From the NCBI GenBank assembly GCA_038235165.1, contig JBBSUG010000023.1:4538-68537 (forward strand): a stretch of DNA of 64,000 bases. The letters are read 5' to 3'. The DNA comes from GCA-002050365 sp038235165 (GTDB lineage: Bacteria; Acidobacteriota; Blastocatellia; Pyrinomonadales; Pyrinomonadaceae). Of this stretch, positions 23,730 to 32,615 are shown one piece after another. The notes beneath the pieces are model-generated. The model was given only the letters and a program-made list of their open reading frames with translations. It had not been told where the DNA came from and did not search any database. The translations under genes and the position numbers were made by a program. The first letter of the stretch is position 1; every line of letters begins with the position of its first letter.

Positions 23730-24944
23730 TTAGTCAACAAATTTGAAAATCTGCTCGCGGAAAAACTTGTTCAATCGTAGTGAGCCTTTGGTCAGCAGAT
23801 GATTTTTCTCATTATTAAAATGCAAAAATGGCAGTGCTGTTTCAAAATCGGGCAGTTGCTTTCCTTTTAAGAATTCGAGACATTGTGCGCCCGCTTCCTT
23901 TGCTTCAAACGCCGATTGGCGGGTGTTTTTCGCGCTTTGTTCATCATCGAAAATTTTGTAAATCACGCTCTGCATAAACCACGCATCAGCATATTTGATG
24001 TCGGATGAAGTCGCTTTTTGCAGATGCACTAATGCAGCTTGGTGATTTTGGAGTTGGAAATAAGCACAGCCGATCAGATATTGGAGTTCGGGAATTTCTC
24101 CGCCGCCCGCCGATTGTTTGAAGGCGGCGAGCGATTCCGTCCAATTTTTTTCATACGCCGCGAGCATTCCCCAAATGTAATTGATACACGAACTTTTTTC
24201 GGGAATATTGACCAACACGCTTAATAATCTTCGCGCTTTTTCGCTTTCCGCTGCGTCGGCGTAAATCGTGCCGAGAAGAAGAAGCACTTTTTCGTTGTGC
24301 GGCGCGTGTTCAAACGCCTTTTCGAGATGTTTTCGCGCTTCGGGAAATTTGTCGGCGCGAAAAAGTTTTCCGGCGATAAACACCAGCAGCGGAATGTTTT
24401 CCGGCGAAAGCAGCACGGCGCGTTCGAGTGTTAAGAAGGCTTGTTTGTCCTCGTTTTGTTCGAGCAGTTTGACACCTTCCTTAAACAAATGCGTCAGCAG
24501 ATCGGTTTGCTTGTGGTCGTAACCGGCGAGAATTTCAGCGAGAATTTGTTCACTACGGTCTTCGGCGAAGAGTTTTTCCTTTTTCTCGTCGAAAATTTCG
24601 AGCGTGTTTTTACTGATCAAATTGGACAAATCAGGATTAACCTTGTGAATAGTTTCAAAAAACGATTGTAACAGCGTGTGATCTTTTTGAAATATTTTCG
24701 ACTCGCGGCTGATATATTCATAAACCATCGCCACTTGTTCGGTCAGATGCGCGAGCCGCAGTTCGAGCAATGAAACCCTTTCAAGCAGATGATCTTCGTA
24801 ATAAGATGGAATAATCCCGTCGTCGTGCCGAACAGACGGCGGAAAAACGATCAGCATCAACCGCGTTCCGCACCGTCGGCAATTCGATTCGCCAACCTCG
24901 TTGGCGGCGCGGCACTTCTGACAATAATGTGAAATTTTCTCCAA
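23730..24944 (-). CDS. Zinc-ribbon TPR protein
   Basis: 404 residues. The N-terminal zinc ribbon has paired cysteines C-Q-K-C (8, 11) and C-R-R-C (22, 25). A predicted helical or coiled stretch at about 55-130 is followed by at least five TPR-like helix pairs (for example A-F-L-T-L-E-R-A-V-L-L-S-P-E-N and A-R-K-H-L-E-K-A-F-E-H-A-P-H-N). There is no signal peptide or membrane segment, so it is cytoplasmic. The TPR array suggests a protein-binding scaffold; the partner is unknown. It ends 9 bp before the pyrF start, so it may be upstream in the same transcript. Confidence 0.72.
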   Translation of the reverse strand: MEKISHYCQKCRAANEVGESNCRRCGTRLMLIVFPPSVRHDDGIIPSYYEDHLLERVSLLELRLAHLTEQVAMVYEYISRESKIFQKDHTLLQSFFETIHKVNPDLSNLISKNTLEIFDEKKEKLFAEDRSEQILAEILAGYDHKQTDLLTHLFKEGVKLLEQNEDKQAFLTLERAVLLSPENIPLLVFIAGKLFRADKFPEARKHLEKAFEHAPHNEKVLLLLGTIYADAAESEKARRLLSVLVNIPEKSSCINYIWGMLAAYEKNWTESLAAFKQSAGGGEIPELQYLIGCAYFQLQNHQAALVHLQKATSSDIKYADAWFMQSVIYKIFDDEQSAKNTRQSAFEAKEAGAQCLEFLKGKQLPDFETALPFLHFNNEKNHLLTKGSLRLNKFFREQIFKFVD

Positions 24945-24975
24945 AATCTAAACTCGACGACTGCCGATTTATAAA

Positions 24976-25263
24976 TCAGTCCAAATCCAGCGGATTCTTA
25001 AACGGTGTGTTCGGTTCGCTCTGGGCGCGTTTTTTCGCTTCCTGAAATTTTTCTTCGAGCAGACGTTCGCGGTCTTTTTGCGACGACATTTCCTGCGCGA
25101 AAAGCTGGTCGCGCAGTTCTTTCTGTTTGTCGAGTCCGCTCTTTAATTCTTCAAATGAGCCGTGCAGTTTCTTTTTTTCCTCGTGCGCCAAAATCGCGCC
25201 GGTGCCGGCATCAATTGTTAAAACCGCTTCGCAGCACGGACAGATGATATTTAACTTTTCCAT
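24976..25263 (-). CDS. Small CPCC-motif coiled-coil protein
   Basis: 95 residues. I-I-C-P-C-C-E-A-V-L-T-I-D at the N-terminus looks like half of a zinc ribbon. A highly charged helical stretch (E-E-K-K-K-L-H-G-S-F-E-E-L-K-S-G-L-D-K-Q) predicted to be coiled coil runs to about residue 80, and the tail is P-N-T-P-F-K-N-P-L-D-L-D. I do not recognise a named family. It precedes the zinc-ribbon TPR gene by 31 bp in the same direction, so the two may form a unit with pyrF. Confidence 0.65.
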   Translation of the reverse strand: MEKLNIICPCCEAVLTIDAGTGAILAHEEKKKLHGSFEELKSGLDKQKELRDQLFAQEMSSQKDRERLLEEKFQEAKKRAQSEPNTPFKNPLDLD

Positions 25264-25376
25264 AGCAGGTAGGATTATAACCGAACAGTTGGAGATTGTG
25301 AATCGGCTTTGGGTTTTGGTTTGATGTGGTTTGTCTTATGTGTGATAGAGCCGTGTATTAATTGATGATAAGTGTT

Positions 25377-25443
25377 AGCAGCCCGACTGTTAAGAAGGGC
25401 TTGGAAGCAGATGAACAAAGCCCTTCTTAACAGTCGGGCTGCT
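25377..25443. repeat. Large perfect palindrome (26-bp stem, 15-nt loop)
   Basis: Left arm 25377-25402 begins AGCAGCCCGACTGTTAAG; right arm 25418-25443 is its exact complement. The loop is GGAAGCAGATGAACA. No T-run directly follows, so it is not a simple intrinsic terminator. It lies between a lipoprotein gene and the CPCC protein gene. Confidence 0.85.
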
Positions 25444-25469
25444 GATACAGCTAAAAAACGTCTTCTCGT

Positions 25470-26084
25470 TTAATTTTTAGATGCCGGAGCAGGTTTTTGC
25501 GGCGCGGCACCGACGGAACTTAATATCTCATCCGCCGAAACGTCGAAAACATTATCAAATTTGTCTTTCGGCAAATCTATGACTTTACCGTTTTTGAGAT
25601 AAATCTTCACCTGCTGATTTTCCGCTGTCAGATGAGTGCGGACAACTTTGTCGAGCGACGGATTATTTTTAAAGATACGCATTTCAACGGACTGTCCCTG
25701 CTGATTCATTTCAGTGTAAATTTCCGAATTATCCGGTGCGGCGGTTAAAAGCTGCCGCGCGTGCGGATCAACCGGGACTGTGTTGGCGCGTTTTCCCCGT
25801 CCTCTTTTTTCCATCGCACTCATCATCGAATCGGCAGTTCGAAGATTTGCTGAATTTGCCGAATCACCGTCGGCAGACGGGGCGGAAGGAACATTATTAG
25901 CGTTCATAAACTCTTCCATCGTCGTATTCGACACATTCGTGTTCTGCGTTTGTGCTGATAAATTAGCCGCATCGGCATTTTTGGTGCCGGTGTTTGAATT
26001 ACGAGTGGTGACATTTTCGGTGGTCGTTTGGGAACAGCCGCCGACAAATACACAAAAAATCGCTAAACTTAAAAACTTTTTCAT
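25470..26084 (-). CDS. Putative lipoprotein of unknown function
   Basis: 204 residues from the ATG at 26084, which has GAGG six bases upstream; a longer frame (to 26132) adds a charged N-terminus and overlaps the preceding gene, so it is rejected. The signal M-K-K-F-L-S-L-A-I-F-C-V-F-V-G-G-C gives a lipobox with Cys17. A Thr/Asn/Ser-rich flexible region follows to about residue 75. A more ordered C-terminal half includes V-K-I-Y-L-K-N-G-K-V-I-D-L-P-K-D-K-F-D. No family is recognised. The ATG lies just inside the end of the GNAT gene region, so the two may be co-transcribed. Confidence 0.7.
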   Translation of the reverse strand: MKKFLSLAIFCVFVGGCSQTTTENVTTRNSNTGTKNADAANLSAQTQNTNVSNTTMEEFMNANNVPSAPSADGDSANSANLRTADSMMSAMEKRGRGKRANTVPVDPHARQLLTAAPDNSEIYTEMNQQGQSVEMRIFKNNPSLDKVVRTHLTAENQQVKIYLKNGKVIDLPKDKFDNVFDVSADEILSSVGAAPQKPAPASKN

Positions 26085-26092
26085 TGAAAACC

Positions 26093-26671
26093 TCACAATT
26101 TCGCCGTTAGTCCGGCTTTTACGCTCTGCCATTCCGAATCAATAATACTGAAATAAACCGTATCACGAAACCGCCCGGATTCGGTAATCAGATGCTGCCG
26201 TAAAATTCCCTCTTCCACTGCGCCGAGTCGTTTGATGGCGTTTCTCGATTTTTCGTTGAAGACATCGGTTTTTAATTCGACGCGAATACATTTCCAAATT
26301 TCAAAAGCGTGGGTCAGCATCAAAAGTTTTGCTTCGGTGTTGATTGCCGTGCGCTGCCAGCGCGGATTGATCCACGTCCAGCCGATTTCGGCGCGGCGGT
26401 TTTTCACGTCAATGTTGCCGAACCGGGTCGAACCGATGATCTTATTTGAAGATTGTTCAATCGTCACGAACGGCAACGACACTTTCCGTTCAAATTCATC
26501 AAGTGCAGTTTCAACATAACGCCGCAGATCGTCCGGCGTTTCGACGATATTCGTCGTCCATCGCCAGATCGAATCCTCAAAGGCAATCCCGCCGAGTTCG
26601 CTCAAATGCTCGATTTGCAGCGGTTCGAGCCGCACAAATTTTCCCTTCAATATTATCGGTTCAATTTTCAT
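26093..26671 (-). CDS. GNAT N-acetyltransferase, RimJ/RimL type
   Basis: 192 residues. It opens with L-K-G-K-F-V-R-L-E-P-L, typical of RimJ/RimL relatives, and has A-E-I-G-W-T-W-I-N-P-R-W-Q-R-T-A-I-N-T-E-A in the acetyl-CoA-binding region, then N-E-K-S-R-N-A-I-K-R-L-G-A-V-E-E-G-I-L-R. The substrate is unknown. This is a separate subfamily from the two other GNAT proteins in the window, judged by motif A and the C-terminal H-L-I-T-E-S-G-R-F-R-D-T. Confidence 0.85.
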   Translation of the reverse strand: MKIEPIILKGKFVRLEPLQIEHLSELGGIAFEDSIWRWTTNIVETPDDLRRYVETALDEFERKVSLPFVTIEQSSNKIIGSTRFGNIDVKNRRAEIGWTWINPRWQRTAINTEAKLLMLTHAFEIWKCIRVELKTDVFNEKSRNAIKRLGAVEEGILRQHLITESGRFRDTVYFSIIDSEWQSVKAGLTAKL

Positions 26672-26762
26672 CAGCTAAAATTATAAATGGGAAAAGGTGA
26701 AAAGTTAAATCGGCTTTACGCCAACAAAGTTTTCACCTTTTCCTTACTTTTACTTTTTCACA

Positions 26763-28184
26763 TTAAACGTCGTAATACATTGAAAATTCGAGAGGATGCG
26801 GACGCAGACGCATCGGCTGAACTTCTTTTTCGCGTTTGTATTTGATCCAGCGTTCGATCATCTCAACCGAGAAAACATCGCCCTTGAGCAAAAATTCGTG
26901 ATCGGCTTCAAGCGCATTTAACGCTTCCTCCAAACTTCCCGGCAGATTCGGCACGTCTTTTAATTCTTCCGGCGACAAATCGTAGATGTCTTTGTCGAGC
27001 GGTTCACCCGGATCAATGCGGTTCTGCACACCGTCGAGTCCCGCCATCAGCAGTGCGGCAAAAGTCAGATACGGATTGCACGACGGATCGGGCGGACGAA
27101 ATTCGAGCCGTTTGGCTTTCGGCGACGGCGAGAACATCGGAATTCTGACGGCGGCGGAACGATTTCGTGCCGAATACGCCAGATTAACCGGAGCTTCAAA
27201 ACCCGGAACGAGCCGTTTGTAACTGTTCGTCGTCGGCGCGGCGAGCGCGATCAACGCAGGCGCGTGTTTGAGCAAGCCGCCGATATAAAATTTCGCCATT
27301 TCCGAAAGTCCGGCATATTCTTCACCGGCAAACAGCGGATTGCCGTCTTTCCACAAAGATTGGTGAACGTGCATTCCCGAACCGTTGTCGCCGTAGAGCG
27401 GTTTCGGCATAAACGTCGCCGTTTTTCCGTAAGAGGTCGCTGTGTTTTTAACGATATATTTGAAAAGCTGCAAACTGTCTGCCGAGTGCAGCATATTTGA
27501 ATATTTGAAATCAATTTCGCACTGTCCGGCGGTAGCAACCTCGTGGTGGTGACATTCGACGTGAATACCGACCTCGCCGAGAATCAGCGAAATCGCGTTT
27601 CGCAAATCAATCAGCGTATCAGTCGGCGCGACCGGCACATACCCTTCTTTCGGTCGAATGTGATAACCGTTGTTCGGCGACATTTCACCGCCCGTTCGCC
27701 CCGTATTCCAGTGTCCTTCTTCCGAGTTGAGCGTATAACCGGCGGACTGCTGATTATTGTGGTAGGAAACCTCGTCAAAAACAAAAAACTCAGCTTCCGG
27801 TCCGACGAAAACCGTGTCGGCGAGACCCGTAAATTTCAGGTAGCTTTCCGCCCGTACCGCCACGGAACGCGGATCGAGACCGTAACCTTCTTTCGTGATC
27901 GGTTCGACGATGTTGGCGATCAAACAAATTGTCGGCTCTTCCGTAAAGGGATCAAGCCAGTAGCGTTCCGGGTCGGGGACGAGCAGCATATCCGACTCGT
28001 TAATCGCCGCCCAACCGCGCAAACTCGACGCATCAAATCCGAAACCGTCTTCAAAAGAATCTTCATTAAGCTGTTGGATTGGATAAGTTAAGTGATGCCA
28101 CGCGCCGGGCAAATCCGTGAATCGCACGGAAACAAATTTCGCGCCCTGATCGGCGGCATAATTAAGAACATTTTTCGCGTTCAT
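26763..28184 (-). CDS. glnA: Glutamine synthetase, type I
   Basis: Condenses glutamate and ammonia with ATP hydrolysis; it is the central nitrogen-assimilation enzyme and acts as a dodecamer. The 473-residue length is typical. Motifs: F-D-A-S-S-L-R-G-W near 49-57, E-A-E-F-F-V-F-D metal ligands, N-G-Y-H-I-R-P, H-H-E-V-A-T-A-G-Q-C-E, N-G-S-G-M-H-V-H-Q-S-L, and P-G-F-E-A-P-V-N-L-A-Y-S-A-R-N-R-S-A. Tyr401 in D-I-Y-D-L-S-P-E-E aligns with the adenylylation tyrosine, so GlnE-type control is possible. A clear AGGAG precedes the ATG. No glnB or ntr genes are adjacent. Confidence 0.97.
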   Translation of the reverse strand: MNAKNVLNYAADQGAKFVSVRFTDLPGAWHHLTYPIQQLNEDSFEDGFGFDASSLRGWAAINESDMLLVPDPERYWLDPFTEEPTICLIANIVEPITKEGYGLDPRSVAVRAESYLKFTGLADTVFVGPEAEFFVFDEVSYHNNQQSAGYTLNSEEGHWNTGRTGGEMSPNNGYHIRPKEGYVPVAPTDTLIDLRNAISLILGEVGIHVECHHHEVATAGQCEIDFKYSNMLHSADSLQLFKYIVKNTATSYGKTATFMPKPLYGDNGSGMHVHQSLWKDGNPLFAGEEYAGLSEMAKFYIGGLLKHAPALIALAAPTTNSYKRLVPGFEAPVNLAYSARNRSAAVRIPMFSPSPKAKRLEFRPPDPSCNPYLTFAALLMAGLDGVQNRIDPGEPLDKDIYDLSPEELKDVPNLPGSLEEALNALEADHEFLLKGDVFSVEMIERWIKYKREKEVQPMRLRPHPLEFSMYYDV

Positions 28185-28262
28185 TAAATCTCCTGTTTTT
28201 TTTATAAAAAAAGTTTATTAATTAAATTATTGTGTTTTACTTCACACGCAAATTCCAGAGAG

Positions 28263-28290
28263 ATAATACAACACTACACGACAACATCAA
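28263..28290 (-). promoter_or_regulatory. Candidate sigma-70 promoter of glnA
   Basis: On the minus strand TTGATG is followed by a 16-bp spacer and TATTAT, about 80 bp before the glnA ATG. No sigma-54 -24/-12 element is evident between it and the gene. Confidence 0.4.
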
Positions 28291-28431
28291 AACCAGACCA
28301 AACAAAGCCACAATTTTGTATTGTATTTTTTTGATATGCAACATTTTTGTAGAAAAATGGCTCGCCGAGTTTTTATTCTACAAGACGATTTTTAATTGAG
28401 GAATAACAAAATAGAATGGAAAGGTAAGTTA

Positions 28432-28494
28432 ATGCAGAAGTCCGCACGAAGTAAGGGCGCACATTCACGCTCTTACTCGTGCGGACTTCTGCAT
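28432..28494. repeat. Large near-perfect palindrome
   Basis: Left arm starts ATGCAGAAGTCCGCACGA (28432); right arm ends TCGTGCGGACTTCTGCAT (28494). The stem of about 24 bp has a single bulged base, with a short loop around CACATTCA. It resembles 25377-25443 in stem length and in containing a TAAG-GGC block near the loop, but the stems differ in sequence. Confidence 0.8.
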
Positions 28495-28536
28495 CTAAAC
28501 AAAACTTCTTGAATGGATTTTGGTAGAACGAATTTA

Positions 28537-28586
28537 AAAAGAAGAAAGACTGGCGGAAAATGTTTCCCGCCAGTCTTTCTTCTTTT
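28537..28586. terminator. Strong terminator of the M4 protease gene
   Basis: A perfect 20-bp stem (28537-28556 with 28567-28586) encloses a 10-nt loop AAAATGTTTC. The stem base is A-rich on one side and T-rich on the other, so it gives a U-tract in either direction. It lies 14 bp past the M4 protease stop codon. Confidence 0.85.
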
Positions 28587-28600
28587 AACTGATTTTGCAA

Positions 28601-31600
28601 TTAAGGATTTGCTCTGATCACAAAATCGGTCAGGTCTTCGGTGAGCGACATCACAACGGGAGCGAAACTATAGCTCTTGTGTCTGACGTTCACAATGTAA
28701 CCGGCACCCGACGGCAGATCGGCAATCTGGAAATTACCGAAACCGTTTGTTCGAACGGTGCGTGACGCGCCGTTCGAGTCGGTTATCGTGACGACGGCAC
28801 TGGCGATACCGCGACCTTTGCTGTTCAGAACTCGTCCGGCAATCGAACTTCCGGCGGCTGTCGGCGCGGCACTCACACAAGCGTTGAGTGTCACGTTATC
28901 AACATACCAACCGGTCGTCGAACCGCCGCAAGAATCGTTTCCAAAGTCCCACCGAAGCTGCACGATATCGTTAGGAGCGGCTAAACCAGTCAAATTAACG
29001 ATTGTCTTACCGAATGTTCCGCGGCTCAAACCGCCGCCGTCCGCACCCGACCAGGCACGCTGTCCGGCTTGCGGATTGCTGTTGCCTGCCGCCGCCGTTA
29101 CCAAAGTTGCATTCGGCGCATTATATGTAAAATTTGCCTGCGGCACGAGCGTAAACGCGCCGTTGTTGACTTTGTAGTAAACCTGTCCGCCGTCATACGT
29201 TGCTTCCGAAGCAATCCAATGCTCAAAACTCAACGTCATCGCGGTCGTGTAGGTTGCCGGAATCACCACTGCCGGACTGTCGAGAAAACGCTGCCCGGTT
29301 TGATCCTGCGCTCCTGCATCACACGAACTATACGGATTGGGAACGAAGAAGCCTTTACCGGCGCGACCATCCGGCAATGTCGAACTGATCGCCCAATCGA
29401 GCAGACTGTAACCGGCATCTTTGTTTTGATGGCTGATCGTCCAGCCTAGTGCGCCGCCTTCAAAACCATCTGCGAAAAGCGTAGTGCGTGATGTGTTGAC
29501 CGCGCACGTCGGTTCCGCCGGCGGAGCCTGTGCGAGCAGCGGCACGAATGCACAAGCAGTAGGTATCAAGCGCATCTCGACCGCCAGCATCGCCGTTCTA
29601 ATTTGCTGTACGTCGGCGGCTGTAATAATTTCACCGGAAGGCGCGCCGGTAACTAAATCATTCAAATTTAAACCGATTAGATCGGTTGCTGATCGTTCCA
29701 GAGCATCCGCGTGGAAGGTAAAATCGGAAGCCGGATTTTGATAGACCGATTCGGCACGGAAATAAATATGTGCCGCCTTCGTCAAACCAATCGCGGAAAC
29801 GGTTTGCCCGTTATAAGTTCCGCCGTCAACCAGTAAAGCATAAGCGTGGTTGACCACGCCGGAATTCGTGTGAACGCCGCCGCTGTCGCCCGCCTGGGTG
29901 TTCGGTCCGCAGGAATAGTAAGCGGTGTCGCTGACTTTGCCGGGATTTGAATAACACGTCGGGTTATACATATCGCGCAGTGCGCCCGCGAGTGCGCCCG
30001 TATCATCTTCACCGAGCAGCCAGCGCGTTGAGTTATCACCGTTCGGCGAAGCACTCATCGTCACATTTACCGGTGATCTGATATTGTCAAAGATGCTGTT
30101 TGCTGTTCCTTGAGTAATGCCAAGTGCCGGAATTGTAACTGTCGCGTCGGTTCCGCCCATTCCCGGCAGTCCGGTGGCAACATTGTTACCGACGATGACC
30201 CCGATGGCACCGGCAATCTGGGCATTTTTAACTTTTATGGTAAAAGCGCAGGTTCCGCGATAGACCAGCGCGATTTTGCCGTTGACCTCCGCCGCATTCG
30301 TGATCGTCGAACACGCATCGTTGGTCGCCGGACCCGCCGCATCCGCCGCATCCAAAGCGACGACGACATCTGAAGTTTTAGGTCCGGTCGAAGTCAATGA
30401 AGGACCAAAAGCGGCAGGCTGTGCCGGATTGCTTGATACCAGCGGTGCCGGTGAATTGATAACCAATCTGGTCACCGCCGGTGAATTCGTCGAACAGCTG
30501 CCCGCCGTTCGCAGCGCATCAGTAGCGGAATTACCGATATTGTCACGACCGTTAATGCGGTCAACCGTTTCACCGAAAACGTCGGAGTAACCTTCGTTGA
30601 GCGCACCCGGCTGCCACGCGTAAATTAATCCATGGGTGAATTGGGTGTAAGCGTGCGACCATTCGTGCGAAGTTACGTCGTCGGTCGTTAACCCGGGACA
30701 GAATGAGATAAAGGTGCCGTTCCACGAAGCGTTCGGACAAGAGTTACCGCGATTAAAAATCGCATCCATCGTTGCGCCCGCCCCGTTGAAAGAATCGCGT
30801 CCAAAGGCAGCTTTGTAAAAATCGTAGGTTTCCTTCGACGAAGTAATCATATTATTCGCCTCAGCCGAAGCCGTCGGAAAAGCCTGTCCTTCGAGCCAGT
30901 AGGGTGTTCCCGGGTAATTCGGCGGAGTCGCCGAGGTCGAACCGTTGCCGTCAAAGGCGCGGCGATTGAGCGCGTCCGGTGTTCCGGTGTACTGGTCAAC
31001 GAATTTGCCGGAATGTGCGTCAATATAAACGAATTCGCGGAGGGAAGATTTGTTCGTCACGGTGACTTCCCAAACGAGATGATCTTCGCCCGGAATTCCC
31101 TGCACCAAGCCGGTGCGGAAAACAAAAAGTTTCACGGACGCAGCATTCAATCCGCCGAGTTCCGTTTCTTCGGTTACTTTAGCGATTGCCGTCGCCGCCG
31201 CTTCTTTCGAAGTGCGCGTCGGATTGACATCAATCTCGATTTCCGGCACGACGTTGCCGCCGACGGCGTAAAGATTGTTATCCTTGTCCAAATGTGTTTT
31301 GATTCTTCCGGCGAAAACTTCTACGCCGTTAAAATACTGTTGAAATGTTTGATGTTTGCTGCCGATTGCGTCGGTGTCGTCTTTCTGAAACTGCAAACTG
31401 TTGTCAGCGTCGGCAATGCCGAAAAGCTGGGCGTTATCGCGGAAAAAAGATTTCGATTTATCAGCCGCAGAAGCCTGTTCCGCCGCATCTTTTCTACTGT
31501 CCGCCGAGGTACCGGCTAAATCGGTTAAAAAATTATTTCTGAGCTGGATAAAGGTCGCCGCGCCCGTCGCCGGACTGACGCTCAGTTCGACTCCCGGCGA

Positions 31601-31798
31601 TTTGGCATTCAATTGTGCCAGTGCCGATTTTGAAACCGTCATTTTTTTGCCGTCCTGTACATCGGTTTGACCGGCATAAACGACTTCTTTCTTAACACCT
31701 AAAATCTGAGCATTCGATTTCGGTGATACCGGGAAAAACATAAATATCGCAGCCAAACCGACAAACGCCAGCACAGATGCACCTAAAACACGAAACAT
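28601..31798 (-). CDS. Secreted M4 (thermolysin-like) metalloprotease with PA and C-terminal accessory domains
   Basis: 1,065 residues. The signal or membrane segment is near 8-22. A long propeptide includes FTP-like and PepSY-like parts to about 270. The M4 catalytic domain contains T-S-H-E-W-S-H-A-Y-T-Q (zinc ligands H378 and H382, catalytic E379) and A-L-N-E-G-Y-S-D-V-F-G-E with zinc ligand E402. A protease-associated (PA) domain of about 150 residues is inserted after the second motif (G-K-I-A-L-V-Y-R-G-T-C-A-F near 510). Then come C-T-N-S-G-V-V-N-H-A-Y-A-L (third catalytic region), a MAM/jelly-roll-like domain (F-A-D-G-F-E-G-G-A-L-G-W), and a C-terminal carboxypeptidase-regulatory domain. 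AAGGAGAG precedes the ATG. Probably an extracellular degradative enzyme. Confidence 0.92.
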   Translation of the reverse strand: MFRVLGASVLAFVGLAAIFMFFPVSPKSNAQILGVKKEVVYAGQTDVQDGKKMTVSKSALAQLNAKSPGVELSVSPATGAATFIQLRNNFLTDLAGTSADSRKDAAEQASAADKSKSFFRDNAQLFGIADADNSLQFQKDDTDAIGSKHQTFQQYFNGVEVFAGRIKTHLDKDNNLYAVGGNVVPEIEIDVNPTRTSKEAAATAIAKVTEETELGGLNAASVKLFVFRTGLVQGIPGEDHLVWEVTVTNKSSLREFVYIDAHSGKFVDQYTGTPDALNRRAFDGNGSTSATPPNYPGTPYWLEGQAFPTASAEANNMITSSKETYDFYKAAFGRDSFNGAGATMDAIFNRGNSCPNASWNGTFISFCPGLTTDDVTSHEWSHAYTQFTHGLIYAWQPGALNEGYSDVFGETVDRINGRDNIGNSATDALRTAGSCSTNSPAVTRLVINSPAPLVSSNPAQPAAFGPSLTSTGPKTSDVVVALDAADAAGPATNDACSTITNAAEVNGKIALVYRGTCAFTIKVKNAQIAGAIGVIVGNNVATGLPGMGGTDATVTIPALGITQGTANSIFDNIRSPVNVTMSASPNGDNSTRWLLGEDDTGALAGALRDMYNPTCYSNPGKVSDTAYYSCGPNTQAGDSGGVHTNSGVVNHAYALLVDGGTYNGQTVSAIGLTKAAHIYFRAESVYQNPASDFTFHADALERSATDLIGLNLNDLVTGAPSGEIITAADVQQIRTAMLAVEMRLIPTACAFVPLLAQAPPAEPTCAVNTSRTTLFADGFEGGALGWTISHQNKDAGYSLLDWAISSTLPDGRAGKGFFVPNPYSSCDAGAQDQTGQRFLDSPAVVIPATYTTAMTLSFEHWIASEATYDGGQVYYKVNNGAFTLVPQANFTYNAPNATLVTAAAGNSNPQAGQRAWSGADGGGLSRGTFGKTIVNLTGLAAPNDIVQLRWDFGNDSCGGSTTGWYVDNVTLNACVSAAPTAAGSSIAGRVLNSKGRGIASAVVTITDSNGASRTVRTNGFGNFQIADLPSGAGYIVNVRHKSYSFAPVVMSLTEDLTDFVIRANP

Positions 31799-32168
31799 AT
31801 TTGTAACTCTCCTTAGTAAAATAAGATTGCGAACCGGTATTTAGTGTTCAACAATTACTTTTTAGTTTTAATTTGGACTTGGAAGATGGAAAAATTTATA
31901 AGTCGGAAATCGGTTTTATTTATACAATCGGATTGATTTTATAGATAAATTTGATAATTTTGACTTCTAAATTCCTAGACTGTTTCCACGGATTCTATAA
32001 AAGACGGCGATAAATGTCAACGAAAACTTAACATAAATGTAATTTTCTGGAAAAAACTTCGCGGTTTTCAGGTTTTAGGTTTTAGGTTTAAGAATTTAAG
32101 GTTCAATATTTAACGAAATTTGCACCGAAACTGTGTTTGTTCTCTTGCCTTACATTCTCGACGGTGCG
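31799..32168. other. Intergenic stretch with short repeat
   Basis: 370 bp without a supportable gene, holding the leader of the M4 protease. The only structure seen is a 7-bp tandem repeat at about 32063-32091 (GGTTTTC, then GGTTTTA twice, then GGTTTAA). It differs in sequence from the AKTCCAR units in pyrF but has the same period. Confidence 0.6.
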
Positions 32169-32603
32169 TTAATCTTTTTCGTTGACAGGCAGTTTCTCTT
32201 TTCCCAAAACGGCTTGTTCTTCGCGTTTTTGTTCCTCAGCCAATTCTTTGCTAAGGAAATAATTAAGCACGGTACGAATGGCGGCGATGGCGGCGAGTTT
32301 GCCGATTGCCTGCGGGGTCGGGGCAATCGCAGTTGATAAAATGTCCGCGCCGAGTTGAAATTCGAGAGCCAGTGTCAAATATTTGCCCAGCGTCAGACGA
32401 ACCTGGTTGAAATTTGTTGACTGCTGTTCTTTGTACTGGATTACCAAACGATAAATCGCCAGCAGTGCGCCGAACCCGATGACCCCCGCGCCGACGGCTT
32501 CCACGCCGAGCCGGAGCCATTGCGCGACCGAGAAAACCGTCTGTTCGACTGCATCGAAAGTTCCCGGATCGGTGAGAGTTTGTAAATTTTCCTGCCAGAT
32601 CAT
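32169..32603 (-). CDS. DUF1622 membrane protein
   Basis: 144 residues. A first hydrophobic segment at about 35-55 (A-V-G-A-G-V-I-G-F-G-A-L-L-A-I-Y) is followed by F-N-Q-V-R-L-T-L-G-K-Y-L-T-L-A-L-E-F-Q-L-G-A-D-I-L-S-T-A-I-A-P-T, which is diagnostic of DUF1622. A second hydrophobic segment and a charged C-terminal tail end it. The function of the family is unknown. It sits 12 bp after the cysteine-dioxygenase-like gene and is probably co-transcribed with it. Confidence 0.8.
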   Translation of the reverse strand: MIWQENLQTLTDPGTFDAVEQTVFSVAQWLRLGVEAVGAGVIGFGALLAIYRLVIQYKEQQSTNFNQVRLTLGKYLTLALEFQLGADILSTAIAPTPQAIGKLAAIAAIRTVLNYFLSKELAEEQKREEQAVLGKEKLPVNEKD

Positions 32604-32615
32604 TTTTGAATTTTT

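Noticed and set aside
28373..28600. Minus-strand 75-codon frame
   Set aside because: It is made of the two palindromes at 28432-28494 and 28537-28586 and has no coding features.
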